The notes beneath the pieces were generated by a model. It was given only the letters and a program-made list of their open reading frames with translations. It did not search any database and was not told the DNA's origin. Below are positions 32,915 through 44,878 of a stretch of 64,000 nucleotides of DNA, one piece after another (positions within the stretch are counted from its first letter, which is position 1; the number at the start of each line of letters is the position of its first letter). Source of the DNA: Folioceros fuciformis (lineage: Eukaryota; Anthocerotophyta; Anthocerotopsida; Anthocerotales); NCBI GenBank assembly GCA_049999805.1, contig JBNGIO010006380.1:112769-176768 (forward strand), written 5' to 3'. The position numbers and the translations under genes are program-made.

Positions 32915-35166
32915 ACCAAGAAATGTATACGCGGCCGCCTCCCCTCGTGCGTCTGCTCCTAGACAGGTCTGTTTCCGAATGTTATCCATATCCTGTTCTG
33001 TTAATTGGTGTGCAAGGAGCGCACATAGTAATGGCACTGAGCGTCGAGTCACCCACTCTACTCTATTACGAGATTCCTTAGCAATGGCAATCTGCCGCCT
33101 CTCTTCTGTCTCGAAGCGGTCACCGTCCTGGTTTCTCAATAACACAGACGCCCATGCTGTGAGAGACAGTTGGCAGTCGTCCTGGTTAACCCGCCCAGTA
33201 GGATACAGTCGGCAACGTTGTCCTCGGAAAACGAGCAACCGTCTCCTGCGCGTGGCTTCCACGATCTCCGTACATGCGCCTGGTGTGTGGCTGTGTACAA
33301 AATGGCGAATTCCGCATGACCTCTCCGCCTCAATGGCGGGACTCTAGAGATTATGGTGCTCTGTTCATCGTACAGTCACGGGATAATGTGGTCTTGATCC
33401 TTCCCTCCTATGACCGCCAAGTGGAGGGAGGAGAACGTTGGGAGGACAGACTGTAGAAAGTATGAACTTTTCTCTAGCTTACAACAATATATTATTATTA
33501 TTATATTTACTTTATCTCTTTTTTTAATGTATGAATAGATCTCAATGATTCCAAGTTCATAATCACGTACCAGATTAAAGCGCGAAATAGTTTAGGGATT
33601 AGTAACACGAAATAAAGCTGTTTCAGAATGTTAATTAAAAATATTCAGATGTTATACCTAAAAATCCACATGCATACATACTGGACGAGGAATGCGCAGT
33701 AATTGGTGTACGTGCGAGTGATACGAGATGTTGGATGAATGCAGGGGGTGATGTTCAAAATTCAAAGCGCAGTGTCCCAGTTTGCGCCGGCTCCCGCCAG
33801 GGTCCCGGGTCCCTGTCCGGCAACCCTCGGTTGGTTTGTCCGTTGCTCAATAAAATCGGTGTCCCTATTTCCGCGTGCAGTAGTGATACTGGCATGTGTG
33901 CAGGTGCCTGCCTGTTACAGGATCGAGAGCCAGATCTGGTACTAGGTGTCGGCGCAATGGCTCCTGTGTTGTACTGACTTCCCGCCTTCCGGCACCAGCA
34001 ACAGCACCAGCAAGGGGGGCCTGGCACATTTGCAGTGCAACATTTTCCCTCCGGATCGCGCGGCCGCTGCCACCGGGCCCCTCTCTCATCACTATCCATG
34101 CGGCCAGCTCCATCTCCCAGGCCGTCTGCACCTCCTGCTGGGCCCCATCGCAGTTACAGCTATCTACTCTACTACCGTCGAGCTCTGCAGACCCGCGCAT
34201 CAGCCTCCCTCGCGGCCTGCCTTGACAGCCTGCTGCATCTCCTTCTCCTGTCCCGATTTAGCTCTGCCTTCACGGATTGGCACTGCGGGTGCGAGTGCGG
34301 GTGTGGCGTGGGAGTTCCCCCGAGACGCTCTGGATAGTAGGCCCCTCCAGCTCCTCCCTCCGGGGATGATTCTTGCTGCGTGATTACAACTTCACTTGAA
34401 CATCCCAGCCTCCTGATTTGGTTCCCACCGAAGCAGTGTCCGGGCTGGAGGATCGTATCGCTTTCTGCCCGCCTACAGGAGTGGTACAAAAGCGCTACAG
34501 GAGCGCTACATCGGCTGTACAGCAGGCCCGCAAGAGCTCTACAGGAGCTCTAAACAAAGGCGCTGCCGGAGCTGCCGGGATTTTAGGCCGGCTCAAGCCG
34601 GGCCCTCCCTTTGCTCTCTGCGCCCGGGCGCTTGTTAATTCCCTTGTTACTCTCTGATCTGCCGGACATCGGGTCTGGAACCTTGTTGCCTCCTGGAGTC
34701 GTCAAGGCCCCCTTGTTGTCCAGACGCCAATGCGCAGAACGGAAAGTCATGCGGACTTCATTTCCATAGCCCAGAGCTTGGAAGGTTCGAGCAGCTGCAT
34801 CAAGGCCGTGTCTTCCTGGGATCGCCATGAGGCTGGAGCACAGAGATTGGCGCCCTTGTCCCCGTGACCAGGCCGAATTCGGGCACTCTTGCTTCCCCTG
34901 TCAATGCAATCCATTCTCCTCGTCAGATCAAGTGCTGTGAGCTTCGGAGGCTGAGTCAGGAGTCTGCCGGCGAATTGGTGACACTTCGAAATCAGGTACT
35001 TGCTCGTGTACACGTCGAGAGGCTGTCTCTTTGCCTGCTCCTTCCCTCGAAGATCTGGTGTGATGTCGGCAGCCTTGGGTGCTCGTTTTCTCCTGCAGTT
35101 GTAATCGGTGATCACTGAAACGTATGTCCGACTTCCTCTTGGCGTTGTGCAGGCAGGGGCGGCGGG
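32915..35166. other. Intergenic region, no gene supported
   Basis: Contains the 3' end of the RS-rich gene, an AT-rich patch (33,470-33,680), then a GC-rich part (33,760-34,660) with many long but mutually overlapping frames on both strands. These look like composition effects. The last 300 bases probably include the promoter and 5' UTR of the ARM-repeat gene. No RNA gene or mobile element was recognised. Confidence 0.4.
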
Positions 35167-37703
35167 ATGAGTTTTTCATTCGGGCGATTGCGGTCTCCAT
35201 TTGGCCATCTGTATCAGCCGCACAATGCTAGGAAGGGACAAAATCCTCTCGACGCAATGCATTTATCTTCCATCCGTAAGTATCCGTGCTCCTTTGAGGG
35301 ACTTTGTTCTCGGCACTCGTGTGGAAGCTGTCATGGGGCGCCGTGCTGAACTGAACATATAGGCCTGTTTGTGTCTCTCAGAAATGCAGGATTCCTCTGA
35401 ACTGGTGCCTATATCGTCTGTGGTGGGCACTCTCATCAGTTTGTATAACCAAGTGGATGCGCTGATAGACGAGGCCAAGATCAAGGACCAAGTAGCCTGG
35501 GAGCTGCAAACAGACCTTCGCTTTCTCCCCTCCGTTGTAGCGGAGGTGATTCCCGCCTTGAATACCGGGAACAGCCACTTCGACAGAAACTTCTTCCGAG
35601 TGGTACAGCTCATGTGCAAAGGTCTAGAGGAGGCAAGGGGAGCCCTGGATGAGTATATATTGGCCAATATCCACATCCTGCAGCTACGGACTCTAAGTCG
35701 TCGTCTTGCGGATGCAAGGAACCGCATTAGGCATGCGGTCTCTCTGTACAATACATACTGCAACACCCATCAGATGACCAAACCTGGGACAGGACCAGAG
35801 ACCAACAGCTCCATTGAAGTACAGGAACCCAGAAGGATAAGCAACGTGTGTTCCACCGACCCGCTTCTCAAGTTGAAGGAGTCGCTCCAGGAGCTGGAAA
35901 ATGCTGCGTCTCAGCCATGTCCCAGGAAGATACTCAAGCTTGTGGCCAGGCTGAGAACCAGTAAGTACAACTTGGGCTCCTCCCTGTACAAGTCCTTCAC
36001 CATGAACGAGCTGGAGCACTTTTGCAGAGTGGGCGGGCTAGAGGCTCTGGTGCATCTCCTCAGTTGTCCTTCTCACACGGTGCAGAAGCAGACCATGGCC
36101 AACCTGCAGAGCCTGGCCTCCGACCTGGAGACTCGAGAGAAGATATGCTCCACAGCAGGGGCGCTGGAGCAACTGGGCTCCCTCATTATCTCTGCTACTG
36201 GAGACATACAGTACGGAGCTGTTGCCATCGTGAGGACCCTGCTCAAGAACAACGACAGGATAGATGTCAGGAGATTTGCTCTTCCCGGAATCATCCCCAA
36301 GCTGATGCAGCTCTTGGCGATCAGCTCTCCCAGAGTGCAGGCAAACGCCGTTGGGGTTCTGTGGGAGCTCTGTGTGGTGCCACAGCATAGGTTGAGCATC
36401 GCAGGCTTTCCAGGGGCTGCTGGAATATTCGTCAAGCTCTTCAGCTCTCCAGCTCCTGCAGTGCAATTTTGTGCAGCAGCTGTTTTACAAAACCTTTGCA
36501 GAGAGAAATCATTCCGAGGAAACGTCCTGGCTATTCCCTCACCCCCGGAGAAGCTTCTCGCACTCCTTGGGGCGGACGTACCGCACATTCCATCTTCTCG
36601 GAATCAGGTCTAAATTCAAAATCTCTCACGTCGATGCTGCAGCAATCCAGACTTTACGCTCGATCAACTCTCCTGACTAACGCTGAGAACTGTGCATCTT
36701 CCTGTAGGTGACAAGGAAACGTGAAGACCTTGCTTCGGCAGGAGTGATCGGATGGGCGGTGGCAAGCCTTGAGGCTGAGACTCACGCAGAGCAAATGAAG
36801 GGCCTGGATGTTTTGCAGAGGTTTCCATCTCCTCTCATGCAGATTGCTGTTTCAGAGGGCGCCGTGTTGAGGCTGGTCGGACTTCTTTTCTCAGAATCTA
36901 CTGTCATCCAGGAAAAGGCTGCCATAGCTCTATGGAGACTATCCATTCCTGATGAGAACGAAGTGACGATTGCAGCCCAGACGTCTTCCATCTCTAGGCT
37001 GGTTGCCATGCTCGACTCTCCGGTTCTCAGCGTTCAAGAGAGTGCCGTCAAGGTTCTTGAAAGCCTCTCCTTCAATGTGGACAACAGGAAGCGGATTGGA
37101 GATGAGGAAGGTGCCATACAGAAGCTCGTTGATCTGCTCTTTCTCGACTCTCTTGGTGCCCAAGCAAATGCAGCAAGTGCCCTGTGGAACATCTCCAACA
37201 CCACCACTAAGAACAAACTCAGAATTGGCGCTGCGCCGGGAGCTCTTCAGAGACTGGTGGACCTTCTTGCTTCGGATTGCACTCTGGTCCAAGAAAAGGC
37301 AGCTGGGGCTCTTATGAACCTTTCCTACAATGGGTCCAATCGCAGGTGTATCTCCAGCGTACCCAATGTCTTCCTCAGATTGGTCGACCTGCTTGAGTCC
37401 ACGTCCACCTTGGTCCACCAGAACGCTGCAGGTGCCTTGTACAACTTGTCAGTGACTAGTGATAATGGTCAAGCTATCGCAAACACCAAGGGAGCTCTAC
37501 TCAATCTCACTCTCCTGCTTAAGAGCATGTCCACTATTGTTCAGGAGTACGCAGCTGGCGCTCTTGCCAATCTGGCATTCAGCGAAGAAACCAAGGAATG
37601 GATCAGGCAAGTAGGGGCTATTCCTTTGTTGAAGCAGCTCAAGCAATCAAGCTCTCAAGCCGTTAAGACGCAAGCCAAGAGGGCTCTAGACAACTGTTCA
37701 TGA
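35167..37703 (+). CDS. Armadillo-repeat protein with helical N-terminal domain (3 exons)
   Basis: Exons 35167-35275, 35382-36607 and 36708-37703 join to 2,331 bp, giving 776 aa. An internal ATG at 35384 is a possible alternative start. Residues of about 45-165 (VVGTLISLYNQVDALIDEAK, FDRNFFRVVQLMCKGLEEAR, LRTLSRRLADARNRIRHAVS) form an all-helical domain. It resembles the N-terminal four-helix adaptor of plant ARM proteins and, loosely, the HeLo/MLKL-type bundle. The rest is about ten to eleven ARM repeats, with signatures such as VQKQTMANLQSLASD, AQANAASALWNISN, VQEKAAGALMNLSYNGSNRR and VQEYAAGALANLAFSEETKE. No U-box (RING-like E2-binding) domain is seen, so a PUB ligase is unlikely. ARM proteins act as scaffolds. 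The N-terminal assignment is inference by eye and needs profile or structure comparison. Confidence 0.88.
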
Positions 37704-38264
37704 CCAGTGTTCTCGGTAGTCTAGAATGTACACTGTGTAAGAGTCAAGAGTTCTGAAATTTAGAAGCAATGGTGAAATAGCTTCTCTTCACCACCTGGCT
37801 ATGTTTAACCTCCAAGCGGTCTCCGTCAACAACACGCTGCATTTGCTCTACATTGCTCTACAGCTACAGGTACGAGTAGGGCTGTTAGTTGAACTGTCTA
37901 CACAGTACAGTCTTGCGGATGCCACAACCACAGTACATAAAGAAGAATTGATTCATTTCCAACAAGCACAAGGCCAAAACCTACTAGGGAGCAGTGCCCC
38001 ACCACTTCGCTGACAATCGAGAGCAGTTTATTCAAAATGGCGTGAAGAGGTCCAGTTTGCAAAACTCAAAACTTCCAACTGAGAGGTCGAAGTACAAAAG
38101 AAGCCTGAAATTTAACAAGCTCCAACAGAGCCTTTCAGTCAGACGACACACAAACCGCAAGTCCTCCCTCCTTGTGAGACTCCAAGCCCAGCAACCGGAT
38201 GCTAGTTTTAAGGTGAGTTGCACTGCTTCTTGCCCGGTTCCCTTCATCCTCAGTTAGAAGGCTT
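37704..38264. other. Convergent 3' region between ARM and COX5b genes
   Basis: The two flanking genes converge here, so this holds both 3' UTRs. No open frame with recognisable content is present. Confidence 0.5.
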
Positions 38265-38834
38265 CTAATGATGGCCTCCTGGCCGACCTCCCGCTCCGAT
38301 GGTCTTAAGCTGGAATATCTGAGTGCAAACAGGGCACTCATACGGTTCTCCCTTCTTTAGCCTGAACCAAACCACATCATGCTCGTCTTCACCCACACCT
38401 CCTGAACAGCCAACAATACGCTCGTCGAAGTGCGACGGAATAATGGCAGGCGCTTCCTTGGTGCCAAAAGGCCCACGGGGAGGTTCCATTTCAAAACGCT
38501 GCTCGCCCCGGAGCTCGGCTTCCAATTCCTCACGTTCCAGACCCGTAGCATGTTGCAGGCTCCTATCGCTCAAAGCCGAGGCATCGCTCTTCTTCGCAGA
38601 ACTCATCAACACACGGCTCCCATGCAACCATCCACCTGAGCATGAGAAACCACGGTGCGGCTGCGACGAAGAAATCCACAAAATCTCATTTTGGAAACCC
38701 AGAGATGATGCGACACTCTGGGAAGGGGCGGCAACTCCACCCGCGACACCACCTGAGGTTGTGCCTCCCGCAGCGGTGCCACTGCTGCGCAAGATCGCCC
38801 CGTGGCGGAGAAGCCTGCCCAACGACCTTGACAT
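38265..38834 (-). CDS. COX5B: Cytochrome c oxidase subunit 5b, mitochondrial
   Basis: Single exon, 189 aa, from ATG 38834 to the stop at 38265. The leader (MSRSLGRLLRHGAILRSSG) is rich in R and S and fits a mitochondrial presequence. The conserved domain contains GLEREELEAELRGEQRFEME, GPFGTKEAPAIIPS, ERIVGCSGGVGEDEHDVVWF and ECPVCTQIFQL, with the zinc-binding cysteines of COX5b (VGC...ECPVC). The end GAGGRPGGHH is slightly shortened compared with the usual His/Asp-rich tail. It is a nuclear-encoded zinc subunit of respiratory complex IV in the inner mitochondrial membrane. Many plants have introns in this gene; here none is needed. That could reflect lineage-specific intron loss or a retrocopy that stayed functional. 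Confidence 0.93.
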   Translation of the reverse strand: MSRSLGRLLRHGAILRSSGTAAGGTTSGGVAGGVAAPSQSVASSLGFQNEILWISSSQPHRGFSCSGGWLHGSRVLMSSAKKSDASALSDRSLQHATGLEREELEAELRGEQRFEMEPPRGPFGTKEAPAIIPSHFDERIVGCSGGVGEDEHDVVWFRLKKGEPYECPVCTQIFQLKTIGAGGRPGGHH

Positions 38835-40798
38835 GTTTCCAACACTCCGAATTTCGAGCTGGACTCAACAAACCTACCCAGATCCAAATTCGTAAAGAAT
38901 CAACCCCGCCTCAAAAGTTCGCTTAAGGCCTCTGAACCTGCCGAAAATGCGCAAATTATAGTTAAGGCACACATCTCGATGATAAAGGCTCTTTACCAAA
39001 TTTCCCTCTGCAAAATCTTCAGCAGAACATGGCGCCGACCAAAAAGGCTCTTCATACACCTCCGCTGCACCGCATGAAGGTCCCTTCCAACAAGCATGCT
39101 CTATCAAGCAAGATCAAGCCGCACAATGCAGCTACAGAAGTCATCACATACAGCAACAACTCGTCAACCCTAGTGCAACACAGTCCAGCCGGCATCACAA
39201 CCAACAGATCTCACACATTCTCACAAAAAACGCATACAGCCTCACTGTAAAATTCCCCGTTACACAACCAGCACCGCAACAACGAGCCACAAAACCACAA
39301 AACTTGCAGTCTACTCAAGATTCTACTCACACTCAGACCGCGGCAGCCCCAATCTTCCCGTGCCGCAAAAATCCAACACTCTGCTCACGCCTGGCGATGA
39401 CATTCAGAGCAAGCCCTTACCAGCATCCAGTACAGAAGTCTGTTAAGGACCTCCCAAGCGTTTAGCTCTGAGCAGGGAAAATTCCTGCAATCTTCTGGAT
39501 CGGGAGCACTCGCAGATGGAACACGATGTCACAGATCCGAGCTGTGCCACTACACGCTTTCAGTGCGAGGCGGAAGTGATTTGCTCCCGCCAGCAGGCGA
39601 TCAGGCACAGAGCGGAGGAAGCGGAGAGAAAGTACAAATATTAGGCCGTAATAACGTAGCTAGGGTTGCGGCAGGGGAATTCGCATAATGTGTAATCGGG
39701 GGCCGGATTGTTTCGCTTCCCGTTGGCTTTCTTTATGTTTATTCTTAACCTCCGTGTCAGTACCCCACGTCGTTTTTTCCCTCAAGCATTGGGGGAGTAG
39801 GTCGGACAGGGACTCCAGATGTTTTTTTATTAAAATACGTATTTTATACACAAATATTCTATAGAATCTAAGGAATATTCCCCTATTCCCTGCCACCCTT
39901 CCAAATTTTTTAAAATATCTCTAACCACTTTGTGGACCAAAAGGGACATAGTCTATAAGAAATCGCCTGACGATTCTTTAAAGAGCGACGCAGGTCGCGA
40001 CGGTGGGTGTGCCTTCGTTGCATGGATTGTGCTCTCCTCCCTTGCTTTTCCGCCCTACTGCCTTCTAGAACTCGAAATGCAGCGCTGGGTTGCTTCCAAA
40101 ACCTCAATTTTGCTTTGGTATGCTTGGTTTGGCTACAAGCAAACGTGGCGTTCAGAGGTTTCGAGTTGCCAATGTGCGGAATTTAATGTTCAGGTGCTTG
40201 GAAACAAGCTGACACCAGAGCATGGCTCTACAATCCCGAGGGAGTGAGGACCAGACCACTCGGCATCAATTCCGCCCCAATCGGCAGGTTTCTCCCGGCA
40301 CTTGCAAAGTGATGATTTTCCCCCTTCCGGGCAAGCTTGGATATTGGGGATGAGATTTGCAACGGGAATGCCAGGGATTATCCCCAAGCTTTCATCCTTG
40401 ACGCGGTTTTGTGGCACCCGTTCCTGCAGCACTAGGAATTCTCATCTGGAAGCTGGACGCAAACACTTATCTGGACAACCCGGTGCTAGAGAGGATAAAA
40501 TAGGAGCGTGGGTACAACCACTAGGTACGTTGGAAGTGTTAAATTCGTGTTGTGCAGCATCGAAGTTTCTAAGATCTCCTCATCTGCTCTTGGCATCGGT
40601 TTGAAAAGTCAAGGGTCATGGCAACCAGCTCAAAGATAGCCTTCGGTCGCTTATGTTAGAGATGACCGGTGGCGTGCCATGCGCAACATTTTCTTGCCTT
40701 TGTTCCACAAATCAAGTATCGTGAACTACCTGCTAGTGATGACAGAGTGTGCCGACAAGCTGTGCACCATCCTATAACACTTGGAGACGAGATGGACC
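38835..40798. other. Intergenic region upstream of COX5b
   Basis: Promoter side of COX5b, then DNA without a supported gene. Short frames at 39,930-40,247 (plus) and 40,190-40,432 (minus) have no recognisable family. An AT-rich patch lies at 39,815-39,930. Confidence 0.4.
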
Positions 40799-40808
40799 NN
40801 NNNNNNNN
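40799..40808. other. Assembly gap (10 N) flanked by identical sequence
   Basis: Ten undetermined bases. The 45 or so bases before the gap (CGACAAGCTGTGCACCATCC onward, 40752-40798) are repeated exactly right after it (40809-40854). This pattern suggests overlapping contig ends placed side by side, so the duplication may not be real. Confidence 0.9.
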
Positions 40809-40873
40809 CGACAAGCTGTGCACCATCCTATAACACTTGGAGACGAGATGGACCGGGACATGAGGGATAAAAC

Positions 40874-40985
40874 AAAGTAGGTGTCCCGTTCGGGACACCT
40901 ACTTTGTGCCCTATGATCGAAGGGGGCACAAGGGACACCTACTTTGTGCCCTATGATCGAAGGGGGCACAAGGGTTATGTCCGTT
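40874..40985. repeat. Tandem and palindromic repeat (GACACCTACTTTGTGCCC)
   Basis: The palindrome GTGTCCCGTTCGGGACAC is followed by two near-identical units of about 40 bp (GGACACCTACTTTGTGCCCT then ATGATCGAAGGGGGCACAAG). GTGCCC and GGGCAC inside each unit are mutually complementary. It may be the terminus of a small DNA element, but no element boundary can be proven. Confidence 0.6.
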
Positions 40986-41317
40986 ATATTTGCAACGTAT
41001 ACCGCCACCCTAAAATTTCTATGAAAGAACCCCTGTCCGTATCGGTATTCCATAAGTAGGAGAGATTTTATTATAAAAAAATATCCATCATTGATCCACC
41101 CGTTTGGGGACATACTTCAGTAAGCAAATATGGTGGGTTTTGTTGGTTCTACCATTTAGAAAATTTGTATCATAAGTAGAATAAGGGGTGATCAGCAAAA
41201 TAAATACAAGGACCATGGGTTGAAAGCGCGTGATTTGCTTTCATCTCAATATTTCGTCTCATTTGCTTTCATTCTTATATTTGGTCTTGTGCTTTCTACG
41301 CTTTAATACGATGCAAG

Positions 41318-41587
41318 ATGGCGAGAAAACCATGGAAGAAAAGTAGGAAGGACAACGATAGCAATAACAAGGATTCCAAGTCCCCACATAGCCCCCTAAA
41401 GAAGAAATCTAAAAAACGTAGCCTCTCAAAGAAACCTGATGAAAAGCCTAAATCCCAAGCTGAGGAAATTTCCGCTAAAGGTGGAAGATGTTTGAGACCC
41501 AATAGACACCACTCAGCAATTGTAAAATATAATTTAAAAGTAAGCTATTCTTGCATGCAAGTTGGGATTCATCATGTACATAGTTGA
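41318..41587 (+). CDS. Lysine-rich small open frame (hypothetical)
   Basis: The ATG at 41318 opens 89 codons. The first 60 are strongly basic and Ser-rich (ARKPWKKSRKDNDSNNKDSK, LKKKSKKRSLSKKPDEKPKS), like a nuclear N-terminal tail. The rest looks non-coding, so real coding may end at a splice site such as AAG in the region 41,540. No family is recognised, and it lies in AT-rich repeat territory. It could be an exon of a decayed gene. Confidence 0.25.
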   Translation: MARKPWKKSRKDNDSNNKDSKSPHSPLKKKSKKRSLSKKPDEKPKSQAEEISAKGGRCLRPNRHHSAIVKYNLKVSYSCMQVGIHHVHS

Positions 41588-41589
41588 TT

Positions 41590-43290
41590 AGAAGTATTGT
41601 TTACTTGGACTAGTTGATTAGAAATGTTGTTTATATGGACTAGTGCTACGTGGTTGAAATGAAATCAAATAATGTTCACTTCATCGTTATTTGGTGTTCC
41701 AGAAATTATGTCGTAGAAGTTGTTTGTCGGATGTTTCAATAGTACTCGACAGATACGCAAATAAAGAAGACAAAAAGGTAGATGTGACCTCATGTTACAT
41801 CCTTTTTTGTGAAGGCATGTAGGTGTGTTGTGCTTGGGCTTCATAGAGTAGGCTTGTGCAAGCTTATATTAAATTTATCCTCTTACCGTGATGCGAATCT
41901 ACAAAGTGGTCTCCAAGGTTTGGCAATCTATCAAGAGGAGCACAATGTAGACCAGCATGAGTTTCTTACAAATCTTCTTCTAGAAGCAAATGGTAAACCA
42001 GTTTGGCTATAATAAATTGGATAAGAGGTGTATTATGGTACAAGTTGTCAAGTACCAAGTCCCATGACAAATTTTTTTCTCTTCGGTGGGCGATATAATA
42101 AATTGAATAACATATATATTTTGTTACAAGTTGTTAAATGTTTAGTCCCAAGATGAAAATGTTTCCTCGTTCGACTCTAATGGACTCCAATAGACAAGTC
42201 TATTCTTCGTAGTCATTCATCTTATGACAATAGGATTGCTACAATAAATTATTTAACATGTTGATGTCATGTTGTCCCTAATGTTTTAACCACATATAAG
42301 GATAAACAAAAGTTTAGCTTAAAACTAGCAAGACATCATCATATTTGTAAGAAGGTAAAGAAGAGCAACATTGATATGCTATATACACTAGTTATGTGTA
42401 GGATAGCACATAGTTTCACCAAGATCATATATTATCACCATGTTTCTTCCCTCTACAAAGTTTCAAGAAATTTGCAAAGTTTTAAGTAGGAAAAAATTGT
42501 GTAGTATGTGTAGTCCTTCAATTTTGTCTTCCACTATATGTAAAAAAGGTTTTCCAACTTCGCATGGGTTTTCCTTGCAATAGATTTTTGAAATCGCTTA
42601 GTTTTGGAATCGTTATCACATATTTTGCTTTCATTTATTAAAAGTGAGACAGGGCCATTGGAAAGGTGCACCCTATCCTACGGAGACCACCAAATGCTAA
42701 ATATTTCTCCTCAAGTACAAGAACTTAGGTGTAATTTATATTTATTTTAGAAAAATTATCCTAAAGTTAACATAAATCACTCATCATCATACTATGAGAC
42801 ACTAGGGACAAACCTCTGAATTCTAATGACTACCAATAACACATAAAATATATGGTCAAATATTCACACAATAAACAAAAAGAACCATCCAAAGAAAAAG
42901 AACCAAAGACCCATCGAATTAGCACTTTTAGAAAGTTGGTGAGATCGTTGAGAATACGATGCCATTGCTTGACAGTAGGATCACAGGAATCCAGTATGAA
43001 GTTGATGACCATTTGAATGATCATCTGGTTGCCGTAAGCATGTTGAAGAGAGTTTGTCTACAATGTGGTAGAAGTCCATCACAACTAGACTACTATTGAA
43101 GTACTCTGTCACTACCTTCAGTAGGTGCTTGTTTGCCCATATGTCCACCTTGTACTCTAATATAACCTTCAAAACCTCTTAATCCACCTCGAGGAGTGTT
43201 TGTATCAAAACAAAACCATAAATATATTTTTTATTTATGAATTATTATTCTTCTTTTTTTACAATTTATTAGAGTCAAAAGGATCCACTT
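41590..43290. other. AT-rich gene desert
   Basis: About 1.7 kb with low GC and no frame above 70 codons of plausible composition. No conserved protein, RNA gene or clear repeat was recognised. Confidence 0.5.
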
Positions 43291-43452
43291 TGTTTGACAA
43301 AGTCTACCGGGAGACTTCGTAGGCAATTCTTTGCAAAGAGATGGTCATATATATGATGTCTTATATACCAAATTGGCCAATATTATCTAATGTCTTTTGC
43401 ATAAAGATATATTTCATGTCTTATACATCGAATTTGCCAACATTAGCCAAAG

Positions 43453-43852
43453 TGTCAAACATGATCATGTGCTGTCGTTTAGATGCATGCAAATAGTAAT
43501 TAGTCTAAAGTAGTAATAAGTCTTAAGGAGCAGGCATAAAAGCCTAGCTCATTGCAGCTGTAAGCTTGTATCCTCTTACTATATGTGGAATAAGCTTTCT
43601 TGTAAGGTGTTCGTGTGCACAATTACAAGATTATGTAACCTAATCGAGGATTTGAGATGCATTAGTCAAGTTACAGCTCTGAGAAGTGTAGATGTAGATT
43701 GAGGAGATTTTTGGTCTCTACAGGAAGCAAACGCTTCACTCTTGTAGAGCTGCAACACTATTATGCGGTGTTTAATGTGTGTGTAATTTGTCGTGGTGTG
43801 AGTATTATTAACTAATGAACCATGCATGAGTGCGATGTTTAGTGACACAACA
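43453..43852 (-). mobile_element. LTR-like element, copy B
   Basis: On the minus strand it begins TGTTGTGTCACTAAACATCG and ends TTGACA, so it has the TG...CA ends of a long terminal repeat. It is about 400 bp long and lacks roughly 115 bp of AT-rich sequence present in copy C near its 3' end. It shares CACTCATGCATGGTTCATTA, the AGAGCTGTAA block and GAGCTAGGC with copies A and C. No gag, pol, primer-binding site or polypurine tract is recognised beside it. Confidence 0.65.
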
Positions 43853-44302
43853 CGACAAACATCCTTTACAGAGGGATGAATATCTCAAATCTGCTACACC
43901 TCATTGGCCAACACCCTTTGAAGAATTATGACTATCTTATGCCGTATACACCATATTGGCCAATATTCATTGAAGAGCAATGAATATTTTACTTCATATA
44001 TATTGTATTAGCCAACCCTTTGTAGAGTAATAGATATCTTATATGCCACATTGGCCTACACCCATTGCAAAGTGATAAAGATAGCTAACATCTTATATTT
44101 CGCATTGGTTAAGGCCACTTGTAGATTTGGATACACCGCATAGGCTGATACCCTTTAAAGATCATCCTTTGTAGATACCTTAGGATATTTGTCGTATTAT
44201 ACGTTAGCATTCAGCAACACCTTTTGTGCAACAATTGATATATGATTTCTTATACATCACATTGGTCAAATGCCATTAGTAGAAAAATGGATATATGACA
44301 TC

Positions 44303-44878
44303 TGTCAAGCATGATTGTATGTTGTCGCTTAGATGCATGCAAATAGTAATTAGTTAATAATTAAGTGATTCTAATGAATGACATTAGTGATAATTAATAA
44401 TTAATTAGTAAAGATAATTAGAAAATATAATATAATATAAAGTCAAACACACAATTAGATGTGTGGATGAGGGTGCAACACGTCTCAAGTAACAGACATA
44501 AATGCCTAGCTCAACGCTACCCGGTGCAACTGCAAGCTTGTATTTTCTTACTTTCTAAGAATAGGCTTTCTCTTGAGGGAGCATTCTCTTGTTGGAAATC
44601 CCCTTGAGGTATGCAACAAGAAATCCCCTTGAGGTATGCGTGTGCGCAGTGTGCAAGATCAAATGACCCGATCGAGGATTTGAGAAGCCAACTTACAGCT
44701 CTGAGAAGTGTGGATGTAGGTGAAGGAGATTTCATGGTGTTCGAAGGAAGCAAACACTTCACTCTTACAAGCTTCCAGCTCCATCATGCAGTGTTTAATA
44801 ATGTGTGTGTAATGTGGTGTGGTGTGAGTATTGTTAACTAATGAACCATGCATGAGTGCAATGTTTAGCGGCACAACA
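44303..44878 (-). mobile_element. LTR-like element, copy C
   Basis: On the minus strand it begins TGTTGTGCCGCTAAACATTG and ends GCTTGACA; length about 576 bp. A short internal duplication (AAATCCCCTTGAGGTATGC twice) lies at 44,597-44,638. It is the same orientation as copy B, with only 450 bp between them. They could be the two ends of a miniature retroelement (TRIM) or two independent solo LTRs. The spacer contains the TTGGCCAA repeat seen outside as well, which favours solo LTRs. No target-site duplication is obvious. Confidence 0.65.

Noticed and set aside
33735-34660. Several overlapping GC-rich open frames on both strands
   Set aside because: They compete with each other and have Pro/Ser/Arg-rich composition expected from GC-rich non-coding DNA. 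There are no splice-consistent partners and no recognisable domain.
40190-40432. Minus-strand open frame with several Cys residues
   Set aside because: The spacing does not fit any zinc or iron-sulfur motif I know, and there is no flanking gene structure.
43453-44878. Complete miniature retrotransposon spanning both LTR-like copies
   Set aside because: No primer-binding site, polypurine tract or target-site duplication was found. The internal 450 bp resembles the outside repeat array. Kept as two separate LTR-like elements.
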